63,271 nucleotides of DNA from an uncultured Corynebacterium sp. GTDB taxonomy: Bacteria; Actinomycetota; Actinomycetes; Mycobacteriales; Mycobacteriaceae. Below the pieces are notes generated by a model. The model made no database searches, was not told the DNA's origin, and saw only the letters and a program-made list of their open reading frames with translations. The stretch is from NCBI RefSeq assembly GCF_902489365.1, contig NZ_CABTZR010000005.1, forward strand, positions 1-63,271, given 5' to 3'. Both the position numbers and the translations under genes were made by a program. Below, piece by piece: positions 24,689-33,195 of the stretch (its first letter is position 1; each line of letters opens with the position of its first letter).

Positions 24689-26191
24689 CTACTTGGACTC
24701 AAGCTGCAGAGTCTTCTGCGTGTACTCCCACATCTCGTCGTAGAGCTTCTTGTCCTTGGAGAGCTTGGTGCCGTAGGACGGAATCATTTCCTGGATCTTA
24801 TCGCCCCACTGAATCATGTTTTCGCCGAAGCAGCGCTCCAGCAGCTCAATCATGATTGCCGGGGTGATGGAGGCACCCGGGGAAGCGCCGAGCAGGCCGG
24901 CGATATTGCCCTCAGGGTTGTTGATGAGGGTGGTACCGAACTCCAGGGAGCCGAACTGCGGTGCACCCGCCGGCTTAATGACCTGGACGCGCTGGCCAGC
25001 GATGACGGTCTCCCAATCGGCCGGATCGGCGCTCGGGACGTATTCCTTCAGGGTTTCAACGCGCTTGTCGAAGTCCTTGAGGACCTCGGTCACCAGGTAC
25101 TTGGTCAGACCAAACTCCTGTGCTGCCACGCCCAGGTAAGAGGTGATGTTGTCCGGACGGATGGACTTGAACAGGTCCAGGTAGGAGCCCTTCTTCAGGA
25201 ACTTCGGGGACCAGCCACCGTAGGGGCCAAACAGCAGGCCCTCTTCACCGTCGATGACACGGGTGTCCAGGTGCGGCACGGACATCGGCGGAGCACCGAC
25301 GGCAGCCTTGCCATAGACCTTGGCGTGGTGCTGCTTGACCAGCTCCGGGTTCTTGGAGCGCAGCCACAGGCCGGAAACCGGGAAGCCTGCGAAACCAGAG
25401 ACCTCACGGACACCGGCCTTGCGCAGCAGATCGAGCGCGTAACCGCCGGCGCCGACGAAGACAAACTTGGCGTGGACAGCCTGGTAATCACCGGTGTGCA
25501 GGTTCTTTGCCACCACGCGCCACTTGGAACCGTCACGCTTAATATCGACGACCTCGTGGCCGTAGCGGATTTCGGTGCCTGCAGCTTTCGCTGCGGTGAA
25601 GAACTGCTTAGCCAGGGCGCCAAAGTTAACGTCAGTACCGGCATCGGTCCACGAGATGGCAACCTTTTGGGAACCGAAATCACGGCCCTCAGACATCAGG
25701 GGCAGCTTCTCCTGGAAGGTAGCGTCATCATCGCTGAACTGCATGTTCGGGAACATGTGGTTGTCCTTCAGCGCGTCGAAGCGGCGCTTCAGGTAATCCA
25801 CCTGAATGGAACCCTGCGCGAAGGATACGTGCGGAACCGGGTTGATAAAGGCCTTCGGGTCAGTGAGGATGCCGTTGTTGAGCTGGTGGGACCAGAACTG
25901 GCGAGAAACCTGGAACTTCTCGTTGATGTTCAGGGCCTTGGAAACGTCGATGCGGCCGTTCTTCTCCGGGGTGTAGTTCAACTCGCACAGTGCAGAGTGG
26001 CCCGTACCGGCGTTGTTCCACGGGGAGGAGGACTCAAGAGCAGGACCGTCCAAGCGCTCGAACACCATCTGAGTCCAGCTGGGCTCGAGTTCACGCAGCA
26101 TGGCGCCGAGGGTGGCGCTCATGATACCTGCACCAATGAGTGCGACCTCAACCTCGTCTACTACTTGTGCTGTCTTCTTATCGGAGGACAC
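24689..26191 (-). CDS. mqo: Malate:quinone oxidoreductase
   Basis: The 500-residue FAD enzyme oxidises malate to oxaloacetate and passes electrons to menaquinone at the membrane. It opens with the Rossmann FAD motif EVALIGAGIMSATLGAML and contains PWNNAGTGHSALCELNYTP, FVFVGAGGYALDLLRKAGV and LFGPYGGWSPKFL, all typical of Mqo. Mqo is the main malate-oxidising TCA enzyme in corynebacteria. The start is a GTG at 26191 with GAGG about 11 nt upstream. The 5' region up to the divergent hydrolase gene is about 300 bp long. Confidence 0.97.
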   Translation of the reverse strand: MSSDKKTAQVVDEVEVALIGAGIMSATLGAMLRELEPSWTQMVFERLDGPALESSSPWNNAGTGHSALCELNYTPEKNGRIDVSKALNINEKFQVSRQFWSHQLNNGILTDPKAFINPVPHVSFAQGSIQVDYLKRRFDALKDNHMFPNMQFSDDDATFQEKLPLMSEGRDFGSQKVAISWTDAGTDVNFGALAKQFFTAAKAAGTEIRYGHEVVDIKRDGSKWRVVAKNLHTGDYQAVHAKFVFVGAGGYALDLLRKAGVREVSGFAGFPVSGLWLRSKNPELVKQHHAKVYGKAAVGAPPMSVPHLDTRVIDGEEGLLFGPYGGWSPKFLKKGSYLDLFKSIRPDNITSYLGVAAQEFGLTKYLVTEVLKDFDKRVETLKEYVPSADPADWETVIAGQRVQVIKPAGAPQFGSLEFGTTLINNPEGNIAGLLGASPGASITPAIMIELLERCFGENMIQWGDKIQEMIPSYGTKLSKDKKLYDEMWEYTQKTLQLESK

Positions 26192-26491
26192 TGTACTTAT
26201 TACCTCTTAGAGTCGATGTATTCGATGTGGTCAAATGCCCTGCGCATGTGGGGGCACAGGGCGCGGTGAGAAAGCGCTCGACGATGCTAAGGCCAAGCCG
26301 GCATACAGACCTCCGCTCAGGAAGGTCCGTCAAGCATTAATTCCACCTTACGCCCCTTCCTACGAAATAGGCATTCCTCGGAAAATAAATGCCCGAATCC
26401 CAAACCGCTACCCCTTTTGTGGTGCAGGACATATCCCCTCAGCTCTCCGCCCATCCGGACGTAGATGACCAGACGACCTATCATGAACGTC
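26192..26491. other. Intergenic region between divergent mqo and the hydrolase gene
   Basis: No gene is evident. It should carry the mqo promoter and the start region of the hydrolase gene. It holds short G- and C-tracts (for example GTGGGGGCAC near 26250) that could suit carbon-source regulators, but no site can be assigned with confidence. Confidence 0.4.
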
Positions 26492-27505
26492 ATGACATGT
26501 GACGAACTCGAATGGTCAGAAGATCTTCTCGGCCCAGATTTTCAGGCTGCTCCGCTCGAACTCGGCTCCGATCCTGATGGCGAGGGCGATGTCTGCGCGA
26601 CTCTCGTGCGCTACTGTCCCGCTTCCAACGCCCACGACGACCGCCCCGCCTTGTTGTGGGTCCATGGCATGACGGATTACTTCTTCCACGAGCACGTGGC
26701 CCGCTACTTCTATGAGCTCGGTTACGCGTTTTATGCTCTCGACTTGCGCAAGTGCGGACGCTCCCGCCAGGAGGGCCAAACCTGGCACTACATCAGCGAC
26801 TTGCAGTACTACGACGCCGACCTCAACGCGGCTGTCGACGCCCTGCCTAACCCACGTGTCGTCATCATGGGGCACTCCACAGCCGGCACCATCATTGCTC
26901 TGTGGCTCGATCGCCTCCGCCGCCACGACGCTCAACGTTTCAGTCGTATCGCCGGCGTCGTCTTCAACAGCCCCTGGCTAGCCATGATGGGAATGTCAGA
27001 CGGCGCTTATGGGGTGGTCAAGCGCATAGTTTATGCTGGTGCTGCCATCTCTCCTCGCGTCGAGCTACCCGCTGGGGATCTCACCACTTACGGGGAATCC
27101 ATCCACGTCCAAGAACAGGGCGAGTGGGATTTTGATCGCCGCTTGAAGCCGCTGGGCGGGCATGCGAAGTACCTAGGCTGGGTCGCCGCTGTCTTCCATG
27201 GCTTCGACGCAATCCATTCCGGGCGCATCACCATTGGAGTTCCACTGCTGACGATGACCTCGGCGCGCTCGCAACTTGATCAGTCCTATAGCGAGTCCTC
27301 CAACACGGCCGATGTCGTTGTCGATGTCCGGCAAAGTCAGCGCTGGGCTAAGGAGCTAAGCTCGCGCTACACCCTCCACGTCGTCAAAGATGGCCGCCAC
27401 GACCTTTTCCTCTCTCGGCCCGAACCGTTGGAAGACGCGCTGAATGCCACGGCGGAGTGGCTTCGCGTCGTTGCGCCGATAGATGCAGAACAGCGTGCTC
27501 AGTAA
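26492..27505 (+). CDS. Alpha/beta hydrolase (serine aminopeptidase/lysophospholipase-like)
   Basis: The protein of 337 residues from this start carries LLWVHGMTDYFFHEHVARYF (oxyanion region), ALDLRKCGRS, the nucleophile elbow GHSTAGTI, and a late VKDGRHDLFLSRPEP with the catalytic His. It belongs to the serine aminopeptidase S33 (hydrolase_4) type; the substrate is unknown. Starts at 26465, 26483 and 26492 are all possible. 26492 is preferred because TATCAT lies 7 nt upstream, giving a leaderless mRNA. It lies between mqo and mtr, as I recall in other corynebacteria. Confidence 0.85.
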   Translation: MTCDELEWSEDLLGPDFQAAPLELGSDPDGEGDVCATLVRYCPASNAHDDRPALLWVHGMTDYFFHEHVARYFYELGYAFYALDLRKCGRSRQEGQTWHYISDLQYYDADLNAAVDALPNPRVVIMGHSTAGTIIALWLDRLRRHDAQRFSRIAGVVFNSPWLAMMGMSDGAYGVVKRIVYAGAAISPRVELPAGDLTTYGESIHVQEQGEWDFDRRLKPLGGHAKYLGWVAAVFHGFDAIHSGRITIGVPLLTMTSARSQLDQSYSESSNTADVVVDVRQSQRWAKELSSRYTLHVVKDGRHDLFLSRPEPLEDALNATAEWLRVVAPIDAEQRAQ

Positions 27506-27517
27506 GTGTGCACGCTG
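27491..27517 (+). terminator. Hairpin at the end of the hydrolase gene
   Basis: CAGCGTGC (27491-27498) and GCACGCTG (27510-27517) form an 8-bp stem whose loop contains the hydrolase stop codon. No clear T-run follows, so its role as a terminator is tentative. Confidence 0.4.
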
Positions 27518-27557
27518 CGCGCTCTTCGACCTCCAGAAACCGCGACTATAGAACCTT

Positions 27558-27563
27558 TAGAAT
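27558..27563 (+). promoter_or_regulatory. -10 box of a leaderless mtr promoter
   Basis: TAGAAT lies 7 nt before the ATG at 27571; no ribosome binding site is visible. Confidence 0.65.
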
Positions 27564-27570
27564 GGTCGCC

Positions 27571-28947
27571 ATGACTTCTGCACAGCACTTTGATCTCGTC
27601 ATCATCGGCACCGGCTCGGGAAACTCCATCCCCTCCCCCGAGTTCGACGATAAATCTATTGCCATCATTGAAAAGGGAACCTTCGGCGGCACCTGCCTCA
27701 ACGTGGGCTGCATCCCTACGAAAATGTACGTCTATGCGGCCGACGTTGCGCTTGCTGCGCGTGAAGCCACACGCCTTGGCCTCAGCGCCCACGTAGATGC
27801 CGTGGATTGGGAGGGCATTGTCAAGCGTGTCTTCCACGACCGCATTGATCAGATCGCCCAAGGCGGGGAAGAATACCGCCGCGGCGAGGAGACCCCAAAT
27901 ATTACGGTCTTCGACCAGCACGCGCGGTTCGTCGGGCCGAAGACCCTGCAGGCGGGCGAGGACATTATTACTGGTGACAACATCGTCATCGCTACCGGTT
28001 CACGCCCGGTACTGCCTGAGCCCTATGCCAGCGCAACTGCTCCGATCCATACCAACGAAGACATCATGCGCTTGGATAAGCAGCCGCGCAGCCTCATCGT
28101 TGTCGGCGGCGGCTACATCGCTATGGAATTCGCGCATGCCTTTGACGGACTGGGCACCAAGGTAACCGTGGTCAACCGTTCGGAGACGTTCCTTCGCTTC
28201 CTCGATGAAGACCTGCGCTCACGCTTTAATGACATCGTGCGCGAGCGTTTCGATGTCCGCATTGGTAGCGCGACGGAGGTGGAAGAAACCGCAGACGGTG
28301 TGCGTCTTACTTTGGATAGCGGTGACGTCGTGGAAGCAGAGGCAGTCCTCGTCGCCACTGGCCGCCAGCCCAACGGCGACCAAATGGATCTCTGCGCGAG
28401 CGGCATTGAGATGCACGAGGACGGACGCATCAAGGTCGACGAGTACGGTCGCACTACCTGCGAGGGCGTGTGGGCATTGGGTGACGTCTCCTCGCCCTAC
28501 ATGCTCAAGCATGTCGCCAACGCGGAGCAGCGAGCAGTGCAGCACAACCTGTTGCACCCAGAAGATCTTCAGCCCATGCCCCACGAGCACGTTCCCGCCG
28601 CCGTCTTTACTCACCCGCAGATTGCGACCGTTGGCCTCACCGAAGCCCAGGCCCGCGAGCAGGGCTACGACGTGACAGTAAAGGTACAGAACTTCGGCGA
28701 TGTCGCCTATGGCTGGGCCATGGAAGATTCGACAGGCATCTGCAAACTCATCGGCGACCGCGCAACCGGTCAGCTCCTCGGAGCTCACCTCATGGGCCCG
28801 CAAGCCTCCACGCTCATTCAACAATTAATTACCGCAATGAGCTACGGGCTCGACATGCGCGAGTTCGGCCGTTCGCAGTATTGGATCCACCCAGCATTGC
28901 CGGAGGTCGTCGAAAACGCCGTCTTGGGACTAGAGTGGCTAGAGTGA
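27571..28947 (+). CDS. mtr: Mycothione reductase
   Basis: The 458-residue flavoprotein disulfide reductase regenerates mycothiol from mycothione using NADPH. It shows the FAD motif DLVIIGTGSGN, the redox-active cysteines in GGTCLNVGCIPTKM, a second nucleotide-binding motif IVVGGGYIAMEFAHAF, the ATGRQPN segment, and the C-terminal HPALPEVVENAVLG dimer-interface element with the catalytic His. The GTGSGN start and the Met in IPTKM are typical of Mtr rather than lipoamide dehydrogenase. The start is set by TAGAAT 7 nt upstream (leaderless). Confidence 0.94.
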   Translation: MTSAQHFDLVIIGTGSGNSIPSPEFDDKSIAIIEKGTFGGTCLNVGCIPTKMYVYAADVALAAREATRLGLSAHVDAVDWEGIVKRVFHDRIDQIAQGGEEYRRGEETPNITVFDQHARFVGPKTLQAGEDIITGDNIVIATGSRPVLPEPYASATAPIHTNEDIMRLDKQPRSLIVVGGGYIAMEFAHAFDGLGTKVTVVNRSETFLRFLDEDLRSRFNDIVRERFDVRIGSATEVEETADGVRLTLDSGDVVEAEAVLVATGRQPNGDQMDLCASGIEMHEDGRIKVDEYGRTTCEGVWALGDVSSPYMLKHVANAEQRAVQHNLLHPEDLQPMPHEHVPAAVFTHPQIATVGLTEAQAREQGYDVTVKVQNFGDVAYGWAMEDSTGICKLIGDRATGQLLGAHLMGPQASTLIQQLITAMSYGLDMREFGRSQYWIHPALPEVVENAVLGLEWLE

Positions 28948-29289
28948 TCGTTACAGATCGCTTGGTGAATTATCTCACACTGCCCTTGAACTAATCTCGC
29001 CTTATTTATCTAATAGCATTACAAAGGTGCCTTAACGCCGAAAACATCCCCCCAGGAAACTTTCAGGCTTTAGCCTAATTTGGGGGTATCGCCGCCGGTC
29101 GCATAAAAGAAAGCTCCAACTAGCGTGCATTTTGCCTGACCGTTGACTAGGTTTTATACAGACACCGGAACGAGTCGATGGTCTCTGTCGGCTCAGTGTG
29201 TTTTGGGGATACCAAACTCATCCCTATCCCTGTGAATCGAGGCTCCTCCACCTGGAGGCCTTGCACGTACGACATTAAGGAATTTTGAT
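28948..29289 (+). promoter_or_regulatory. Intergenic region with promoter and leader of the secreted-protein pair
   Basis: This 342-bp gap has no convincing gene. A hairpin AGGC-TTTA-GCCT sits inside a weaker CCCCC...GGGGG stem (about 29049-29087) and may end the mtr transcript. A promoter with TTTGCC (29131-29136), an 18-bp spacer and TATACA (29155-29160) would give a leader of about 120 nt ending in AAGGA before the ATG at 29290. Confidence 0.5.
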
Positions 29290-29706
29290 ATGCGTATCCG
29301 CAATGCAGCCCTCGCCGGCGCTACCGCTCTCGCTGTTGCCTTCGGCGGCTCCACCGTTGCCACCGCAGCCACCTTCGACGGCTCCAACACCACCGAAGCT
29401 ACCGACGACGCACAGACCGGTCAGCCCTACGACAAGGAGGGCGGCTCCCTGTCCTCCAAGGTTGGCGGCTGGTTCAACATCGACGAGGACGACAACATCG
29501 GCACCGAGGCTGACGGCCGTGCCATCTTTGGTTCCTCCAAGTCTGAGCACTGCGATGCGGGCGAAGCTGGCGAGTGCACCACCATCGGCGACCAGCCGAC
29601 CTGGGCCAAGACCTTCTACGGCGTGGGCGTTGCTAGCGCTGTGGCTTCCATCGCCGGCCTCATCGGCGTGATCTACAACTTCTTCGTCCACGGTCCGTCC
29701 TTCTAA
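29290..29706 (+). CDS. Small secreted protein, first of a tandem paralogous pair
   Basis: The 138-residue product has a clear Sec signal peptide (MRIRNAALAGATALAVAFGG, cleavage likely after ATAA). It is followed by an acidic Gly/Asp/Ser-rich region with LSSKVGGWFN, two cysteines in EHCDAGEAGEC that could form a disulfide, and a hydrophobic C-terminal helix after PTWAK ending YNFFVHGPSF. It aligns along its length with the next gene. I recognise no domain; the family seems specific to Corynebacterium. The codon choice (AAG, GAG, ACC, GGC) suggests strong expression. The helix could be a membrane or envelope anchor. Confidence 0.85.
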   Translation: MRIRNAALAGATALAVAFGGSTVATAATFDGSNTTEATDDAQTGQPYDKEGGSLSSKVGGWFNIDEDDNIGTEADGRAIFGSSKSEHCDAGEAGECTTIGDQPTWAKTFYGVGVASAVASIAGLIGVIYNFFVHGPSF

Positions 29707-29743
29707 GACGCCCCACACACACTTTCCGAAAGGCTTAAAATTC

Positions 29744-30145
29744 ATGCGTAACTTCCGCACCGCCGCTGTTGCTGCTGCAACCGCCGCTTCCGTTGTATTC
29801 GCTGGTACCTCCGTTGCTTTCGCTGCTGAGGACACCGAGAAGACCACCCTCTCCTCCGAGCTGTCCTCCGCAAACGAGAAGGTCAAGGAGGACGACAGCG
29901 ACGCTACCCTGTCCTCCAAGTGGGGCGACGCTACCGATGCCGACACGAAGGTCACCGGCGCTGATCTCTTCGGCAAGAACACCGCTGATGACACCACCAA
30001 CCCAACGTGGGCTAAGGCTTGGCGTGAGGGTACCTACGCTGCTATCGGCTCCGCCATTGCAGGTGCCCTGTTCGCTGCGTACAACTTCGCTGTGTACAAC
30101 CACATCATCCCGGCACACGTGCTGGACCCGATCTTCCGCCGCTAA
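29744..30145 (+). CDS. Small secreted protein, second of a tandem paralogous pair
   Basis: The 133-residue product has a signal peptide (MRNFRTAAVAAATAASVVFA, cleavage near AFAA) and an acidic spacer. Motifs shared with the first copy are LSSKxG, an IFG/LFG element, NPTWAK and a C-terminal hydrophobic helix ending YNF. Unlike its neighbour it has no cysteines and ends in a longer tail (IIPAHVLDPIFRR). GAAAGG precedes the ATG at a normal distance. It lies 37 bp behind the first copy, so both are probably on one transcript that ends at the hairpin at 30184. The function is unknown. Confidence 0.85.
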   Translation: MRNFRTAAVAAATAASVVFAGTSVAFAAEDTEKTTLSSELSSANEKVKEDDSDATLSSKWGDATDADTKVTGADLFGKNTADDTTNPTWAKAWREGTYAAIGSAIAGALFAAYNFAVYNHIIPAHVLDPIFRR

Positions 30146-30183
30146 TTAGTACGCGGACTCGCTGATTAGCTCAGCGCAGTCAC

Positions 30184-30218
30184 AAAGAGCCCGACTCCTT
30201 CGAGGGGACGGGCTCTTT
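30184..30218 (+). terminator. Terminator after the secreted-protein pair
   Basis: AAAGAGCCCG and CGGGCTCTTT form a 10-bp stem, with further partial pairing in the loop, followed by TCTATTT. It is a strong intrinsic terminator for the plus-strand pair. Confidence 0.85.
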
Positions 30219-30266
30219 TCTATTTCCAGTCTTTAGCGAAACGGGCACGCGAGCCCCTCTAATGTA

Positions 30267-30305
30267 CCGAAAGGTCTCCGGATCATGGATCCGGAGACCT
30301 TTCGG
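30267..30305. terminator. 18-bp perfect hairpin before the end of map
   Basis: Arms 30267-30284 and 30288-30305 (core AAGGTCTCCGGATC) pair perfectly around a 3-nt loop. It lies between the convergent secreted-protein operon and map. Neither flank has a real U-tract, so it may act as a transcription end, an mRNA 3' stabiliser or a protein site. Confidence 0.6.
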
Positions 30306-30344
30306 CAGTTAGGGCAGCCCTGTATGTGTTGTGTGTATTCTTAG

Positions 30345-31217
30345 CTAGTCAAGCTCACCAGGCAGGGTAAGAATCTCGTTGCCGTCATCGGTGATAACGA
30401 TGGTGTGCTCGAACTGGGCGGTGAACTTGCCATCGGTGTTCTGGACGGTCCAGCCGTTATCCCAAATCTCATAGTCCAGCGAGCCGAGATTAATCATCGG
30501 CTCGATGGTCAGCGTCATTCCCGGTTCCAGGATGTCGCGGTAGGTCATGGAATCGTAGTGCAAAACGACGAGGCCATTGTGGAAGGTCGGGCCCACACCG
30601 TGCCCCGTAAAGTCAGTCACCACGTTATAGCCAAAGCGGTGAGCATAAGACTCAATGACGCGTCCGATGACGTTGATCTCACGGCCGGGCTTAGCGGCCT
30701 TGATGCCGCGCATCATCGCTTCCTTCGTGCGCTCCACCAACAGCTTGTGTTCCTCCGAGACATTGCCCGCAAGGAAGGTGGCGTTGGTATCGCCGTGTAC
30801 ACCATTTTTGAAGGCCGTGACGTCGATATTGACGATGTCGCCGTCCTCAATCACCGTGGTATCCGGGATGCCGTGACAGACAATCTCATTGAGGGACACA
30901 CAGCAGGATTTCGGAAAGCCCAAGTACCCTAGCGTCGACGGGTAGGCACCGTGATCACACATGTACTCGTGCGCAACGCGGTCAATCTCATCCGTGGTCA
31001 CACCGGGGGCCACAGCCTTTCCGGCTTCCTGCAGAGCGTTGGCCGCGATGCGGGAGGCTTCACGCATGGCCTCAATGACCTCCGGAGTCTGCACAAATGG
31101 CTCGCCCTGGGCTTCCTGGACCGTGTCCTTCCACACGTACTCTGGGCGTTCAATATCCTTCGGTACCGTGCGGATTGGAGTATCTTTTTCCTGTTTCAGC
31201 ATCGCGCGCTTAGTCAT
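30345..31217 (-). CDS. map: Methionine aminopeptidase, type I
   Basis: The 290-residue metalloprotease removes N-terminal methionine from nascent proteins. Visible elements are LGYLGFPKSCCVSLNEIVCHGIPD, the metal-ligand Asp in NIDVTAFKNGVHGDTN, GHGVGPTFH and TIEPMI, ending in AQFEHTIVIT. The N-terminal extension (about 40 residues before the catalytic core) fits the longer actinobacterial MetAP1c type. TACCAT lies 8 nt before the ATG, suggesting a leaderless mRNA. It lies just downstream of the PBP gene on the same strand but appears to have its own promoter. Confidence 0.96.
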   Translation of the reverse strand: MTKRAMLKQEKDTPIRTVPKDIERPEYVWKDTVQEAQGEPFVQTPEVIEAMREASRIAANALQEAGKAVAPGVTTDEIDRVAHEYMCDHGAYPSTLGYLGFPKSCCVSLNEIVCHGIPDTTVIEDGDIVNIDVTAFKNGVHGDTNATFLAGNVSEEHKLLVERTKEAMMRGIKAAKPGREINVIGRVIESYAHRFGYNVVTDFTGHGVGPTFHNGLVVLHYDSMTYRDILEPGMTLTIEPMINLGSLDYEIWDNGWTVQNTDGKFTAQFEHTIVITDDGNEILTLPGELD

Positions 31218-31225
31218 AACTACTC

Positions 31226-31231
31226 ATGGTA
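31226..31231 (-). promoter_or_regulatory. -10 box of a leaderless map promoter
   Basis: TACCAT on the minus strand lies 8 nt before the map ATG at 31217. Confidence 0.5.
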
Positions 31232-31286
31232 GCCCTCTTCCCCAGCGCCCGACAAAGAGCACCATTGGCGCACTAATGGGTGCGCG

Positions 31287-33137
31287 CTACTGCTCTTGTG
31301 CGGGTGCAACCTCGCCGTGGCCTTCCGCGCGGAGGGCGTCCAAACGCTGTAGGAAGTTATCAGTGATGTTGACCGAAATCGTCGAGCCACCGCCCAGCAC
31401 TACCAGCGTGGCGAACGCGATGTCATCATCACGGTATCCGGTGAACCACGCGTGTGATCCTTCGTTGATTTCCGCCTCACCGGTCTTGCCGTAGATAGTG
31501 CCCCCGGCTTGCATACCCGCCGCAGTACCGCTCGCCACCACCTGGCGCATCATATCCCGTACCTGATTCAGCGTCTCCTCACTCGGCGCGGAGACCTCCT
31601 CGGAAACCTTGGTCTCCCGTGTCTCGATGAGAGTCGGCGTCGGGGTCCTGCCAGCCGCTACCGTCGAAGAAACAAGCGCCATGCCAAAGGGAGAGACAAG
31701 ATCAAGGCCCTGGCCATAGCCGGCTTCCGTGCGTTCGAGCGGGGTTTCGCCCTCTGGGATAGAACCGGTAATCGTCGAAAGCCCCGGCACGTCGTAGTCG
31801 ATGCCCAGCCCGTATTGCTTGCCCACGTCGCGCAGTTCACCCTTGGGAAGGTCGGTCGAGATCTGTGCGAACGTGGTGTTGCAGGATTGTGCAAAGGCTT
31901 GCCGCAGCGGAACCGAGCCGAGCGAGAACCCGTTGTAGTTGGTCACAGTGCGCCCGTACAGATCCATGGTGCCCGGGCAGGGCACGATAGAGTCTGTGGA
32001 CAGGCCTTGCTTGTCGACGCCCGCCGAGGCCGTAATAATCTTGAAGACCGAGCCGGGAGGGAACTGGCCTTGGAGTGCGATGTCACCCTTCTTATCCGCT
32101 TCCGGGGTTTGCGCCACGGCCAGGATTTCGCCCGTTGAGGGGCGCATGGCCACAATCATGGCCTCGTACCCGGGGTGCAGATTAATGGCTTCTTGCGCAG
32201 CACGCTGAACGTCATAATCCAGCGAGACCTTGATGGAAGGAGCCGCTTCGGGCTCGTGATACTCGACGTCGGATAGCGCAGCCCCGTGTTCGTTCACGAC
32301 AGAGACGGACCAACCATTCTTGCCATCGACTTCTTCAGAAACCATGGATCGCACACGAGAGAGGATGTCGGGTGCCAGGCCGGTATCGCGAGTGATGAGA
32401 GCCGGCTCCTCATTGAAGCGAATCCCCTTCTGGTTTTCCAGGACGGGACGCAGCCTCGCTGCCTGGGCCTCGTTGAGCATGGTGACCGAGTAGGAACCAT
32501 CGATCCCTTCGAGGTTTGTAGCAAGTTCGCCAGAATCAATCTCGGGGATGGAGTCATCCTCCCGATGCGCCTGGCTCAAAGCGCCGGAAACCTTAGCTGC
32601 CAGCGGGCGCGGGTCATCAACAGCCTCGGTATCGACAACAAGGCGGTATTGCAGCCCCGGTGACATCAACTCCACGCCATCGGAGGAGACCACGCCTGCG
32701 CGCTTCGGTGCGACCGAGCGCAGCTCGAGGTGCTGGTGCGCGCCGAGATCAGGGTGAATGATGCTGGGCTGCCAGCGGACAGTCCAGTCCTTGTCCTTGC
32801 GAGTCAAGGCCATGGACGTGTCATAGCGGAGGGAACGATTACGCGGCAGAGTCCACGTCACTGAATAGTGCGCGGTGGCCTGAGCCTCTTCCTGATCTAC
32901 CCCGGTCAGCTCGACGTCAAGGCCTTCTGCTTGGAGGCCTGCGAAGGTGGCGTCGAGGGTGTTCGTGGCGGTGGTTCCGTCATCGATCAGCTGTACCAAC
33001 TCTTCATTGTTGCGAGTTTCCATGCTCTCAAGAAACTCTTCTGCAACAGGGCGCGCAGACACCGGCTTGGGGGTACATCCCACCACAGACGACGCCGCGA
33101 AACCTACCGCACCCAGCAGCGCCACGAACCTCTTCAT
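31287..33137 (-). CDS. Lipid-anchored class B penicillin-binding protein (transpeptidase)
   Basis: The 616-residue product cross-links peptidoglycan. It starts with a lipoprotein signal (lipobox V-V-G-C, Cys21), so it is tethered by lipid rather than only by a transmembrane helix. An NTF2-like MecA_N-type domain (about residues 25-140) is followed by a dimerisation region and the transpeptidase domain. Its motifs are SVFK (Ser363, Lys366), SCN (418-420) and KTG (551-553). This layout resembles PBP2a-like/PbpA-type class B PBPs. The start at 33137 follows TACGCT by 8 nt; the frame is open further upstream without a signal peptide. Confidence 0.92.
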   Translation of the reverse strand: MKRFVALLGAVGFAASSVVGCTPKPVSARPVAEEFLESMETRNNEELVQLIDDGTTATNTLDATFAGLQAEGLDVELTGVDQEEAQATAHYSVTWTLPRNRSLRYDTSMALTRKDKDWTVRWQPSIIHPDLGAHQHLELRSVAPKRAGVVSSDGVELMSPGLQYRLVVDTEAVDDPRPLAAKVSGALSQAHREDDSIPEIDSGELATNLEGIDGSYSVTMLNEAQAARLRPVLENQKGIRFNEEPALITRDTGLAPDILSRVRSMVSEEVDGKNGWSVSVVNEHGAALSDVEYHEPEAAPSIKVSLDYDVQRAAQEAINLHPGYEAMIVAMRPSTGEILAVAQTPEADKKGDIALQGQFPPGSVFKIITASAGVDKQGLSTDSIVPCPGTMDLYGRTVTNYNGFSLGSVPLRQAFAQSCNTTFAQISTDLPKGELRDVGKQYGLGIDYDVPGLSTITGSIPEGETPLERTEAGYGQGLDLVSPFGMALVSSTVAAGRTPTPTLIETRETKVSEEVSAPSEETLNQVRDMMRQVVASGTAAGMQAGGTIYGKTGEAEINEGSHAWFTGYRDDDIAFATLVVLGGGSTISVNITDNFLQRLDALRAEGHGEVAPAQEQ

Positions 33138-33145
33138 GCTTGGGC

Positions 33146-33151
33146 AGCGTA
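33146..33151 (-). promoter_or_regulatory. -10 box of a leaderless PBP promoter
   Basis: TACGCT on the minus strand lies 8 nt before the PBP ATG at 33137. Confidence 0.5.
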
Positions 33152-33158
33152 GCAGCCT

Positions 33159-33180
33159 GGGGCGGCTAGACGGCCGCCCC
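33159..33180 (-). terminator. Hairpin between ispG and the PBP gene
   Basis: GGGGCGGC and GCCGCCCC form an 8-bp GC stem with a 6-nt loop between the ispG stop and the PBP promoter. There is no U-tract, so termination is plausible but unproven. Confidence 0.55.
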
Positions 33181-33195
33181 ACACCGCGGGGTGGA

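Noticed and set aside
26192..26491. Binding sites for carbon-metabolism regulators upstream of mqo
   Set aside because: Short G- and C-tracts are present, but no sequence matches a consensus well enough to claim a site.
29143..29160. TTGACT and TATACA as a -35/-10 pair
   Set aside because: The spacer is only 6 bp; TTTGCC at 29131 with an 18-bp spacer fits better.
28948..29289. A small RNA gene or tRNA in the gap before the secreted-protein pair
   Set aside because: No cloverleaf is visible; only a short hairpin and a promoter can be supported.
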